Positions 1 through 6,810 of a stretch of 9,831 nt of DNA are shown one piece after another. Source of the DNA: Gemmatimonadaceae bacterium (lineage in GTDB: Bacteria; Gemmatimonadota; Gemmatimonadetes; Gemmatimonadales; Gemmatimonadaceae); NCBI GenBank assembly GCA_025451425.1, contig JANWKK010000044.1, forward strand, positions 1 through 9,831, given 5' to 3'. Position numbers and translations under genes: made by a program. The notes under the pieces were generated by a model. That model made no database searches. It was not told where the DNA came from and was given only the letters and a program-made list of their open reading frames with translations. Position 1 is the first letter of the stretch; each line of letters opens with the position of its first letter.

Positions 1-1192
1 CGCGGGCCGCTGCTGGAAGCTCGGCGAGTGAACGCGCGGCGCCGGTGGACGTGCGCCATCCGTCGAACGTTTCGTAAACCGGCTCGGCGTCGTCGAGCAT
101 CGTTAGGTCGCCCGGAAACTCGGTGAACACGTCCGAACCGACGCGATACGCCGTGCAAAGCTTGATCTCATCCAGCGTATCGAGCACGTCGAGTTTCGTA
201 ACCGCCAGATCGGTCAGGCCATTTATGCGAACGGCATAACGCACGACGACTGCGTCGAACCAGCCACACCTGCGCGGGCGACCAGTTGTTGCGCCGAATT
301 CATTGCCGAGCTTTCGCATCTGCGATTGCAATGGCTCAGCCAATTCCGTCGGGAGCGGCCCCTGCCCCACTCGTGTAGTGTATGCCTTCACGACGCCCAG
401 GCAACGATCGAGCGAGCGCGGCGAGATTCCGACGCCGACCGCGGCTCCGCCGGACGTGGTGGTGCTCGAGGTGACGAATGGGTAAGTGCCATGGTCGACG
501 TCGAGCAACGATCCCTGAGCGCCTTCGAGGAGCACGGCCGCATCGCTCTTCTGCGCGCGATGGATCGCCAGGCCGACATCGTCGGCGAGCGACAGCAGAC
601 GAGGTGCCAGTCGCTCGAGCAGTGTCATTGTTTCGTCGACCGATGCACGATCGGGCACTCCCCAAGCTGACAGTTGCGCGTTGGCATGTGCCACTGCCGC
701 CTCCAGAATCGGGCGCAGTGTCCCTGGGTGACGCAGGTCCAGAACGCGAACACCGCGACGAGCGATCTTGTCTTCGTATGCCGGACCGATTCCGCGGCCC
801 GACGTTCCGATCGCGCGGCTCGCCGCGCTGCTCGAGTCGACAAGCTTGTGGTACGGCAGCACGAGATGGGCGCGATCGCTCACGTAGAGCCTGCCTTCGA
901 CGTCAACGCCGTCGGCGATCAGCTCGTCGATTTCAGTAAAGAGGGTCTCCGGATCGAGCACGACACCGTTGCCGATGGCGCAACGGACCCCAGCGTGCAG
1001 GATTCCACTCGGGATCTGGTGCAGCACGAACGACGTGTCGCCCAAATCCACGGTGTGACCAGCGTTGGCGCCGCCCTGATACCTCACAACCCAGTCGGCG
1101 CGCTCCGAGAGCACATCGACCAGCTTGCCTTTTCCCTCATCTCCCCATTGAGCACCGACGACTACGACGGTGCGTGTTTTCGCATCAAACAT
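1..1192 (-). CDS. purA: Adenylosuccinate synthetase, 3' end beyond window
   Basis: This enzyme joins IMP and aspartate using GTP to make adenylosuccinate, the first committed step from IMP to AMP, in the cytosol. My translation of the minus strand from 1192 begins MFDAKTRTVVVVGAQWGDEG. It shows the family P-loop GAQWGDEGKGK at residues 13-23, the NAGHT motif with its catalytic His at 43-47, and a GTTGRPRRCGWFD segment, the family's substrate-binding loop. About 397 codons lie in the window without a stop. Family members are about 430 residues, so only roughly 30 C-terminal residues are missing. The ATG at 1192 is preceded by an AGAGG Shine-Dalgarno sequence 5 bases away (1198-1202). Upstream is a terminator-like hairpin and a good promoter, so purA is probably transcribed separately from the gas-vesicle operon. 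The identification is secure. Confidence 0.97.
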   Translation of the reverse strand, partial: MFDAKTRTVVVVGAQWGDEGKGKLVDVLSERADWVVRYQGGANAGHTVDLGDTSFVLHQIPSGILHAGVRCAIGNGVVLDPETLFTEIDELIADGVDVEGRLYVSDRAHLVLPYHKLVDSSSAASRAIGTSGRGIGPAYEDKIARRGVRVLDLRHPGTLRPILEAAVAHANAQLSAWGVPDRASVDETMTLLERLAPRLLSLADDVGLAIHRAQKSDAAVLLEGAQGSLLDVDHGTYPFVTSSTTTSGGAAVGVGISPRSLDRCLGVVKAYTTRVGQGPLPTELAEPLQSQMRKLGNEFGATTGRPRRCGWFDAVVVRYAVRINGLTDLAVTKLDVLDTLDEIKLCTAYRVGSDVFTEFPGDLTMLDDAEPVYETFDGWRTSTGAARSLAELPAAAR

Positions 1193-1203
1193 GGCTACCT
1201 CTA

Positions 1204-1238
1204 AACACAAAAACGCCCCGTCTGGCGCGGCGGGGCGT
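1204..1238 (-). terminator. Intrinsic terminator ending the gvp-kinase operon
   Basis: On the minus strand an 8-bp perfect stem (ACGCCCCG at 1238-1231 pairing with CGGGGCGT at 1220-1213) encloses a 10-base loop. It is followed by TTTT, G, T, G and TTT, which is the form of a rho-independent terminator. It lies about 70 bases past the kinase stop and is the only strong hairpin plus T-tract I see at the end of this long operon. On the plus strand the hairpin is not followed by a comparable T-run. Its T-tract runs almost into the purA ribosome-binding site, and the stem begins about where purA transcription should start, so it may also act as a 5' leader structure for purA. Confidence 0.75.
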
Positions 1239-1244
1239 GTTCTT

Positions 1245-1272
1245 AATCTACGTACTGTGTCTCACCTGTCAA
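1245..1272 (-). promoter_or_regulatory. Predicted sigma70-type promoter of purA
   Basis: Reading the minus strand there is a perfect -35 box TTGACA (1272-1267), a 16-base spacer, and a -10-like TAGATT (1250-1245, four of six consensus positions). The predicted start, about 7 bases downstream, falls at about 1238, the first base of the terminator-like stem. That gives a leader of about 46 bases before the purA ATG at 1192. This is the best sigma70 match I found in the window. No transcription data support it. Confidence 0.6.
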
Positions 1273-1307
1273 CGTGAGAACCGGGCGGGCGGGCGCATCG
1301 TGAATTC

Positions 1308-3587
1308 TCAGCCGTCCCGCTCTCGATTCTGTTCGCTCCTGAGGGGGAGAAATACCGTGAAATTCGAGCCGCTCCCGTACTCGCTGGTGAGCGTAACCCG
1401 GCCGCCAAGGGCCCCGGTCAGCTTCCGGGTGATGCTCAGGCCGAGCCCAGTGCCCCCGAATTCGCGGGTGCGCGACTGGTCCACCTGGCGGAAATCATCC
1501 CAGATCGACGCGAGATCTTCCTTCCGTATCCCAACCCCGGTGTCCGTCACATCCAGCCGGACAAAATCGCCCTCGGTCGCGGCCGTCAGGGTAATGCTGC
1601 CGGAGTGGGTAAACTTCACCGCATTCGACAGAAGGTTGAGCATTATCTGCTTCACCTTTGTCCGATCGGTGGTCATGTGCAGCGGATTATCCGGACCGAC
1701 CCAGCGGTAGTTGAGACCCTTCTTCTTGATCAGCGGATCGATCTGCACCGACGCTTCGCGCATCACTTCCTGAAGCACTGTGTCTTCCAGGCGCAGCGGC
1801 ATGCGTCCAGCCTCGATCTTTGCAAGGTCGAGAATGTCGTTGATCAACGCAAGCAGGTGCTGCGCCGCTGCACGTATGCGCGTGAGCCCTTCCTCCTGCC
1901 GTTCATTCAGATCGCCGTATATGCGATCCAGCATCAGGGCGGTGTAACCGATGAGCGCATTGATCGGCGTCCGCAGCTCGTGCGACATGCTCGCGAGAAA
2001 TTCCGACTTGAGTCGGTTCGCCTTCTCGAGCTCCCGCGACTGCCACTGCAGGCGAACGTTCTGTTCCGCAAGATCGGCAGTCGCCGCGCGAACGCGCGCC
2101 TCGAGCTCGTTACTGAAATTCTTCAGCTCTTCATATAGTCGCTCGTTCTCCGCCTGCTCTGTCAGGTCGTGCAGAACCGACACGATCGCCAGTGGCTCGC
2201 CCCGGCGGTCGACGATCTTCCCAGCTAGCACTTCCATCGGGAGCGAAGCAGCGTCATCCTCGGGCCGCATCAGGTCCATGTCCTCTCGACGCGATCCCTC
2301 CGGGCTCAGGCTGAAATCCGAAATGAACGTCGTGAACTTGGTATCGTTGGCGCGAACGGCAGCTGATCGATCACCCGTTGCGTATCCAATGTTCGCCGTC
2401 GCAGATCCGAACAACAACTCCGCCTGTCGGTTCATCAGGATGATATTGCACCGGTCGTCAGTCACCAGGATCGGATCCGCGACGTTCGTGAGAATTAGAT
2501 TCAACCGATCGCTCTCACGCTTCGCCTCGTATTCCGCGAGGCGAACGCGCTGTACCTGAAGTTCCAATTCGCCGGCCGCGCGGCGCAGATCGGTTACGTC
2601 GCGCAGAACCGAGACGACGGCGTTCTCATCCTCGTCGAGTGGTTGCGACAACACTTCAAAGAGTAGATCCGTGCCGTCGTCGGGATCCACCATGTTCAGC
2701 TCGCGCGACTCGGCCGGCGGACGAATCTCGGCAGATGGTGCGTCCTTGGACAGGTGCGATGTAAGCAGAAGATTGTTGATCTCTACAGCACGTCGACGAC
2801 CATCGGAGTCGCGCTCGCGCATCGACAGAAGATGTTCCGCTCGCTGGTTCTGCACCACGATCTGCCGATCCCTGTCGATGATCACGATTGGATCCGGAAG
2901 CGAATTGACGATCGACGTCAGCACGGTTCGCTGCTCCGCCAGTTCCTCGGCGCGATGTCTGTGCGCATCGACCGCACTTACTCGCGACAGCATCGGGCCG
3001 GCGAGCCGCGCGGCTGCTGCGAGCGAATCGATGGCGACTGACCGAGAGTCAAGTTCCAGTACGAATGTGCCGCACGGAGATGACGCGAACCGATCGGTTG
3101 AGGCGCGCCACGTGCGGCCGGCGTCCGTTTCCTGAACTGCGCATGGCGAACTGAGAAGTCGCGCCATGCTTGGCTCGTCGAGAAACCGTGGCGCGTCCAC
3201 TCTTCGCGGTTGCGGAAACGGAATGGCAACGAGGCGTGCCTTGCGCGACACACCGGAACGCGGCGGGCCGCGCCCGCACGACACGACCTGCATCCCCAGC
3301 GCCGCGACAACGAACGGATCACTCAGATCGTCGATAGTCCGCGACGTTGGTGGCTCGCGGGCTTCGAATCCGAGAGTTGCCACGGGAACGAGCTGCCTGG
3401 ATGCATGGTCGAGCAGCAAGACGTAGCCGCGGCTGGTGCCCGCCTCCGCGCAGAATCGCGCGAGCAGCACACCGGCCGCCGCGCTGAAGTCAGGTGCGGA
3501 CGCTACGGCGCCGAGCAGAGACTCGAGCCAGTCACTCGCGTCACCGCGGCCCGGCTCTACCGCTCTGTCACGCGCCGAGCTGGTCAA
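1308..3587 (-). CDS. Soluble GAF-PAS-PAS sensor histidine kinase
   Basis: A 759-residue two-component sensor kinase without evident signal peptide or membrane helix, so probably cytosolic. A GAF-like N-terminal region spans about 20-200. PAS-like domains follow at about 220-335 ([11 protein letters not shown]) and 360-480 ([10 protein letters not shown]), then a coiled coil at about 485-530. The HisKA helix carries SHELRTP with the phospho-acceptor His536. The ATPase domain has an N-box around Asn651/Asn655, a G1 box DTGVGI at 682-687 and a G2 box GGTGLGLSI at 711-719. No receiver domain is fused and no response regulator lies in the window. The TTG start at 3587 is preceded by AAGG seven bases away and overlaps the end of gvpA by 20 bases, so kinase synthesis is likely coupled to that of the shell protein. 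No later start preserves the GAF region as well. The ligand is unknown; a role in controlling or sensing gas vesicles is inferred from position only. Confidence 0.93.
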   Translation of the reverse strand: MTSSARDRAVEPGRGDASDWLESLLGAVASAPDFSAAAGVLLARFCAEAGTSRGYVLLLDHASRQLVPVATLGFEAREPPTSRTIDDLSDPFVVAALGMQVVSCGRGPPRSGVSRKARLVAIPFPQPRRVDAPRFLDEPSMARLLSSPCAVQETDAGRTWRASTDRFASSPCGTFVLELDSRSVAIDSLAAAARLAGPMLSRVSAVDAHRHRAEELAEQRTVLTSIVNSLPDPIVIIDRDRQIVVQNQRAEHLLSMRERDSDGRRRAVEINNLLLTSHLSKDAPSAEIRPPAESRELNMVDPDDGTDLLFEVLSQPLDEDENAVVSVLRDVTDLRRAAGELELQVQRVRLAEYEAKRESDRLNLILTNVADPILVTDDRCNIILMNRQAELLFGSATANIGYATGDRSAAVRANDTKFTTFISDFSLSPEGSRREDMDLMRPEDDAASLPMEVLAGKIVDRRGEPLAIVSVLHDLTEQAENERLYEELKNFSNELEARVRAATADLAEQNVRLQWQSRELEKANRLKSEFLASMSHELRTPINALIGYTALMLDRIYGDLNERQEEGLTRIRAAAQHLLALINDILDLAKIEAGRMPLRLEDTVLQEVMREASVQIDPLIKKKGLNYRWVGPDNPLHMTTDRTKVKQIMLNLLSNAVKFTHSGSITLTAATEGDFVRLDVTDTGVGIRKEDLASIWDDFRQVDQSRTREFGGTGLGLSITRKLTGALGGRVTLTSEYGSGSNFTVFLPLRSEQNRERDG

Positions 3588-3864
3588 GACGACGCCTTAG
3601 CTCAGCGTTTTCCAATTGCACACGCTCGAGTTCGTCTGCCGCCGCTAACTCGCGAGGCCGCGACATTGGTTGAGTGATTCCGACAGCTTCCGAGTACTTC
3701 AGATACGTCTCGATCGAGGCGACAACAATTCGCGCTTCGACCGTTACGAGATCGATGCCAACCAGCGATACGCGTACCCATGCGTCGATGACAATTCCCT
3801 TGTCCAGTACTCGGTCGAGAATGTCGATAAGTGAGCTTCCGCTCGGTGACCGCTCAACGGCCAT
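3568..3864 (-). CDS. gvpA: Gas vesicle major shell protein GvpA
   Basis: GvpA polymerises into the ribs of the gas vesicle wall, a gas-permeable protein shell that gives buoyancy. The 98-residue product matches the family along its core: [20 protein letters not shown] (11-30), then [20 protein letters not shown] and [11 protein letters not shown], the helix-strand-strand-helix unit of the wall. The start MAVE is also typical. Classical cyanobacterial GvpA is about 71 residues; this one has an extra tail of roughly 30 residues rich in Leu, Glu and Arg ([18 protein letters not shown]) that looks like a short coiled coil. It starts at an ATG with a strong Shine-Dalgarno sequence, 8 bases after gvpJ, and its last 20 bases overlap the kinase gene. 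Of the three GvpA-superfamily domains here it is clearly the closest to true GvpA/GvpB. Confidence 0.97.
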   Translation of the reverse strand: MAVERSPSGSSLIDILDRVLDKGIVIDAWVRVSLVGIDLVTVEARIVVASIETYLKYSEAVGITQPMSRPRELAAADELERVQLENAELRRRLDQLGA

Positions 3865-3868
3865 GACT

Positions 3869-3874
3869 CCTCCT
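3869..3874 (-). promoter_or_regulatory. Strong Shine-Dalgarno sequence of gvpA
   Basis: The minus strand reads AGGAGG followed by AGTC and the gvpA ATG. This is a full consensus ribosome-binding site, overlapping the gvpJ stop codon (3875-3873). It is the best such site among the gvp genes, most of which start with GTG or TTG and have weaker sites. It would raise output of the shell protein relative to the assembly proteins. Confidence 0.75.
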
Positions 3875-4175
3875 ACTCAGATGAAGACAGCTTCGCAAGC
3901 TGTCGCTCGATACGGTCGAGTCGATCATTTAGATCGTTCGCCGCGACGGCAGACGCCGTCTGACTGGTCAGACGGGGGTCGTACCGCCACCAGTTCATAC
4001 CTATCTGTTCCGCCTTGTCAATCGAGCAAACGAGCAAACGAATCTGAATCGTTAAAAGCTCGACATTGGCAAGGTTGATCTTGATATCCCCGGCAATCAC
4101 CAGTCCCTTGTCGAGTACCCGATCCAGGATTTCGACGAGTCCGGTGCTGCGCGACGGAGAAGCGAGTTCAGGCAC
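3873..4175 (-). CDS. gvpJ: Minor gas vesicle protein GvpJ (GvpA superfamily)
   Basis: A 100-residue GvpA-superfamily protein. It shares the [12 protein letters not shown] helix with GvpA but then reads [38 protein letters not shown]. The AGDI strand and the [10 protein letters not shown] segment mark the GvpJ branch and not the main shell protein. GvpJ proteins are needed in small amounts for vesicle nucleation or the conical tips (family knowledge). The C-terminal 20 residues ([17 protein letters not shown]) form a probable amphipathic helix. The start is a GTG at 4175 with GAGGAT upstream, 9 bases after the gvpS-gvpK stop, and the gene ends 8 bases before gvpA. The J label is by resemblance; GvpM is a possible alternative name for this branch. 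Confidence 0.9.
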   Translation of the reverse strand: MPELASPSRSTGLVEILDRVLDKGLVIAGDIKINLANVELLTIQIRLLVCSIDKAEQIGMNWWRYDPRLTSQTASAVAANDLNDRLDRIERQLAKLSSSE

Positions 4176-4184
4176 GTGATATCC

Positions 4185-4877
4185 TCATTTCAGGCGACCC
4201 AAAGGGCCAAGGTCAATCTGCAAATCTTCCTCCGAAAGGCCGAAAACGCGTTTGAGCTCACCCATCCTGTCGTTCAGCTTCGCAAGAGCCAGTCCCAATC
4301 GCTCGACCTCGTCTCCGGAAAGTCGTCCACCCTCCATTCGCCGGACGGCCTGATGCTCCAATACCTTTCGGAGCACCTCGATCAAGGTGAGCACAAGACG
4401 TGCGAGGCCAGTTTCCGGGCCGGTCGCGTCTGCGTTGATCCGTTCGGGCAAACCCTGAGCCACAGCGTTTAACGACCGTTCCCGCTGGTCCGGCCGGGAG
4501 GTGGAATGCCCCCTCTGGGCGGGCGATGGCCCGGCTCGCTCGGTGGCACCAGCGTCGAAAATTGGAGCCCCCCGATGCGGCACCGTCCCCATCGAGCCAG
4601 CTAGCGATCCCGCCGTTGCCGCCGCGAGCCCCCTTCCGCTGATTCGTTGCTCGGCCGTCGCGACCGCCTGCAGGAGCAGGCCCAAATTGAGCTTGATCAG
4701 GTCGACGTCCGCCACAGCAATCGTGACTTCACCATGCAGAACAGCGCCCCGATCCAGCACGGTATTCAGGAGGTCGCTCAAGTCCAGCGCCTCATCACCG
4801 AGGATGCTAGCCTCGTTTCCGACGCGCAGCTCTTCGAACTGGGGTTCGTTCCCCCGCTCTGCGTTGTCAGTTGTCAC
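4185..4877 (-). CDS. GvpS-GvpK fusion protein
   Basis: One uninterrupted frame joins two gas vesicle proteins that are normally separate. With the GTG start at 4877 it has 230 residues. Residues about 33-80 (LSDLLNTVLDRGAVLHGEVT, IAVADVDLIKLNLGLLLQAV) form a GvpA-superfamily domain of the GvpS type. A linker of about 65 residues, rich in Gly, Ala, Pro, Ser and Arg, follows. Residues about 147-230 are a GvpK domain (INADATGPETGLARLVLTLI, then LEHQAVRRMEGGRLSGDEVE and LGLALAKLNDRM). GvpS and GvpK are neighbours in Bacillus-type clusters, so loss of the intervening stop is a simple origin. The start is uncertain: GTG 4877 overlaps the gvpL stop by 11 bases; a TTG at 4916 would overlap it by 50. 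Neither has a clear ribosome-binding site. An internal ATG at 4592 could in principle yield a separate GvpK of 135 residues, but it also lacks a site. Confidence 0.88.
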   Translation of the reverse strand: MTTDNAERGNEPQFEELRVGNEASILGDEALDLSDLLNTVLDRGAVLHGEVTIAVADVDLIKLNLGLLLQAVATAEQRISGRGLAAATAGSLAGSMGTVPHRGAPIFDAGATERAGPSPAQRGHSTSRPDQRERSLNAVAQGLPERINADATGPETGLARLVLTLIEVLRKVLEHQAVRRMEGGRLSGDEVERLGLALAKLNDRMGELKRVFGLSEEDLQIDLGPLGRLK

Positions 4878-5649
4878 GCACGAAATGATATGGCGGCCAC
4901 GGCCCCGTAAAATCAAAGCGCAGCCCGGCCGGCTGGAACGCTGCCATCAGAGCGGAGAGTGCAGTCCGAAATACCTCGTAATTATCATCGGCGACAAGAT
5001 ACGCCCCGTCCAGCAGGACACCAGCCTCCCTGGGCGAGGCCGTTGCGCGCGCGACACTGGAACGTGACTCCGCGGAGAGTGCTTGGTGCGCCTGATCGGC
5101 GATACGTGCAGCGGCATCACGCGTGGCTGCCTTGCGCGACTCGGCCAGTTTTCGGCGGAGTAGATACGCCTCTCCTGGCCGTGCGGCGGTCGCCTGTCGC
5201 TCGAGCTCGGCAAGGGCTGAGTCCATTTGCTCCGCAGCCGCCGCCAGTGACGCGCGATCGGCCGACACGCGTACGCAGAATTCGCGGGCACCCGCGACGT
5301 TGTCCATGGTTTCGGAGAATTCCTTCTGTCGTTCCCGGAGCATCGCGACGACGGAAGCATCGTCTGTGAACATCACCCACATTGGAAATGGCACGACGGG
5401 GCCCTGATCGCTTGCCCATGTGACGAGCGCGTCGTGCGCCACCGCGCGCGGTGCCAGCCACTCCGGATCGCCAACACGCTCGGCGATTGTGTCGCTGCCG
5501 TACTCGAATGCATCGAGAGAGCCCACGATGGCGGATATTGCGTCGCAAACGATGCTACGTACCGCCGAGTGATCGATACCAGTCGGGGAATCGATCAATT
5601 CGGCTGTCGCAGGCACTACACAGTAGACATACTGAACCGTCGCGCTCAA
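4867..5649 (-). CDS. gvpL: Gas vesicle protein GvpL/GvpF family (second copy)
   Basis: A 260-residue GvpF/L-family protein, a minor assembly factor thought to bind GvpA and help nucleate the shell. The family's N-terminal strand is QYVYCVVP (6-13). The C-terminal signature FTGPWPPYHF lies at 247-256, almost identical to that in the gvpF product of this cluster. In between, residues about 130-205 are Ala/Glu/Arg-rich and helical, probably a coiled coil. The start is a TTG at 5649 that overlaps the gvpG stop in the arrangement TTGA, with GAGGAG immediately upstream, so translation is likely coupled to gvpG. No ATG or GTG lies between it and the conserved YVYC strand. It is shorter and more divergent than the other copy. 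The name gvpL rests on its place after gvpG; F and L are homologous and hard to tell apart from sequence alone. Confidence 0.92.
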   Translation of the reverse strand: MSATVQYVYCVVPATAELIDSPTGIDHSAVRSIVCDAISAIVGSLDAFEYGSDTIAERVGDPEWLAPRAVAHDALVTWASDQGPVVPFPMWVMFTDDASVVAMLRERQKEFSETMDNVAGAREFCVRVSADRASLAAAAEQMDSALAELERQATAARPGEAYLLRRKLAESRKAATRDAAARIADQAHQALSAESRSSVARATASPREAGVLLDGAYLVADDNYEVFRTALSALMAAFQPAGLRFDFTGPWPPYHFVRDN

Positions 5650-5948
5650 CGCTCCTCATCGTCGCGCGCGACGCGAACTGGGCCGCCGCCACCCGACATT
5701 CCCAGCTGTTCCCGCCACTGCCGAACCTCACGAAGTCGTTGCATGATCGCCGTTTCGCGTACGAGGTACTCGTCATCGTCGATATCGCCAGCCTCGAGTT
5801 CGAGCTGAAGGCGCATCAGATCTTCCTTGACCGTCGTATCGTCCGTGAGCTCGTCCTCTACCGCGCGACGGACCTTGTCAAGCGTCCACATGGTCCCATC
5901 CCACGGGCCGGTGAAGGGCGCTAGCAGGATCGACGACAGCAGACCCAC
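5646..5948 (-). CDS. gvpG: Gas vesicle protein GvpG
   Basis: A 100-residue small, acidic, helical protein of the GvpG family, an accessory factor in vesicle assembly found in nearly all clusters. The N-terminus GLLSSILLAPFTGPWDGTMW is the hydrophobic LLAP...G..W segment of the family. It is followed by a charged helical region (ELTDDTTVKEDLMRLQLELE, then GDIDDDEYLVRETAIMQRLR) that matches the usual pattern of Leu-rich helix, GEI-like turn, DEEY and second helix. The start is a GTG at 5948, one base after the gvpF stop TAA, with GGAGAAGG inside the gvpF end as ribosome-binding site. The stop shares bases with the gvpL start. Both junctions indicate one transcript and coupled translation. Confidence 0.9.
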   Translation of the reverse strand: MGLLSSILLAPFTGPWDGTMWTLDKVRRAVEDELTDDTTVKEDLMRLQLELEAGDIDDDEYLVRETAIMQRLREVRQWREQLGMSGGGGPVRVARDDEER

Positions 5949-5949
5949 G

Positions 5950-6810
5950 TTAGTCGGCCTTCTCCAACTTGAGCTTGATGTTGACGAAGTTGTACGGCGG
6001 CCACGGCCCGGTGTACTTGAACGCGAGAAGATGTTCGAAGCGGCGGCTCAGATCCTTCACTGCATCGTCAAATGCCTTCTCAGAGGAACGGTTAACCAGG
6101 AACGCGGCATTCATTATCATCCGGTCGCCGATGACCTTGTTACTCCGGCTCGCGACCGACACGCGCTTGAGTTCCTCATGCACCGTCGTGACGTAGCGAC
6201 CGGCGCTTTCTTCCAGTGCCCCCTCGATAAGTCGGCCGAGCTGCATTCGAGCGAAGTATGTGGACGAAGATGCATTGCGGGTGATCTCTTCCCTGAGCTT
6301 CCGAATCTCGTCGTTGTCGTGCTCGATGCTCTCGACGACCTTGTCCCGGTCCCATCGGATCTGCACGCCGAACTCGATCTTGTCCTTCATTTTCTCGAGC
6401 ACATCGGTAAACGCTTCGTATGTAGAACGAAGCAACTCGCCGACGTCCTCTTCGGATCTGAACACCGTTCCGAATGACATCGGGATAACGGTGCACTCGC
6501 GCATGACGGTTTCGTTCACGAACTCGTGCGCCAGCACATTTTCCCGCGTTGGATCGTAGATCACGATCGGCGTGTCGCTGACCACCGCCGCGAGCTCAGC
6601 ATGCTGGACAGTATAAACGCGCGATCCACCGCCGATCCCTATGTCGCCGAAATCGCGCGGATTCTCATGTCGTATGATGCAATAGACGTACTTCCCACCC
6701 TCCGGGATGGCGCCAAGCAATTCGTTCGATCGCTCGCCGCTCAATTCCGATTCGGCAAGCGATGCGTCGAGAGCGCTCATCCGTTCGTCACTCAGACGGT
6801 GCTGTTCCAT
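5950..6810 (-). CDS. gvpF: Gas vesicle protein GvpF/GvpL family (first copy)
   Basis: A 286-residue GvpF/L-family protein from the ATG at 6810. The first conserved strand KYVYCII is at 40-46. The mid-protein segment VIPMSFGTVFRSEEDV (108-123) is the family's conserved MxFGTxF region. The C-terminal signature YTGPWPPYNFV is at 266-276. GvpF binds GvpA and is found at the gas-facing side or in nucleation complexes in other species. The roughly 39 residues before the first strand are an unusual, polar extension (or the true start is later, such as M11 at 6780). The frame stays open upstream to 6900, but that part lies inside the peptidase gene and is unlikely to be used. A GGAGGGGG tract sits 12 bases before the ATG, farther than ideal. 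The start overlaps the peptidase gene by 23 bases, tying the gvp genes to the operon led by trpS. Confidence 0.93.
   Translation of the reverse strand: MEQHRLSDERMSALDASLAESELSGERSNELLGAIPEGGKYVYCIIRHENPRDFGDIGIGGGSRVYTVQHAELAAVVSDTPIVIYDPTRENVLAHEFVNETVMRECTVIPMSFGTVFRSEEDVGELLRSTYEAFTDVLEKMKDKIEFGVQIRWDRDKVVESIEHDNDEIRKLREEITRNASSSTYFARMQLGRLIEGALEESAGRYVTTVHEELKRVSVASRSNKVIGDRMIMNAAFLVNRSSEKAFDDAVKDLSRRFEHLLAFKYTGPWPPYNFVNIKLKLEKAD

Noticed and set aside
326..1204. Plus-strand frames opposite purA
   Set aside because: The minus strand encodes a complete run of adenylosuccinate synthetase motifs, and the plus-strand translations have no recognisable domain.
1605..2559. Two plus-strand open frames of about 180-200 codons inside the kinase gene
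   Set aside because: They are rich in Arg, Ser and His, show no family motifs, and lie opposite the conserved PAS and HisKA coding sequence; shadow frames.
5880..5920. FTGPW in the N-terminus of GvpG resembling the TGPWPPY end of GvpF and GvpL
   Set aside because: The match is only five residues and sits in a different structural setting; chance or weak convergence is enough to explain it.
4892..6009. A 14-base repeat, GGCGGCCACGGCCC, at 4892-4905 and 5996-6009
   Set aside because: It encodes the conserved TGPWPPY signature in the two homologous GvpF/L genes, so it reflects protein conservation and not a DNA element.
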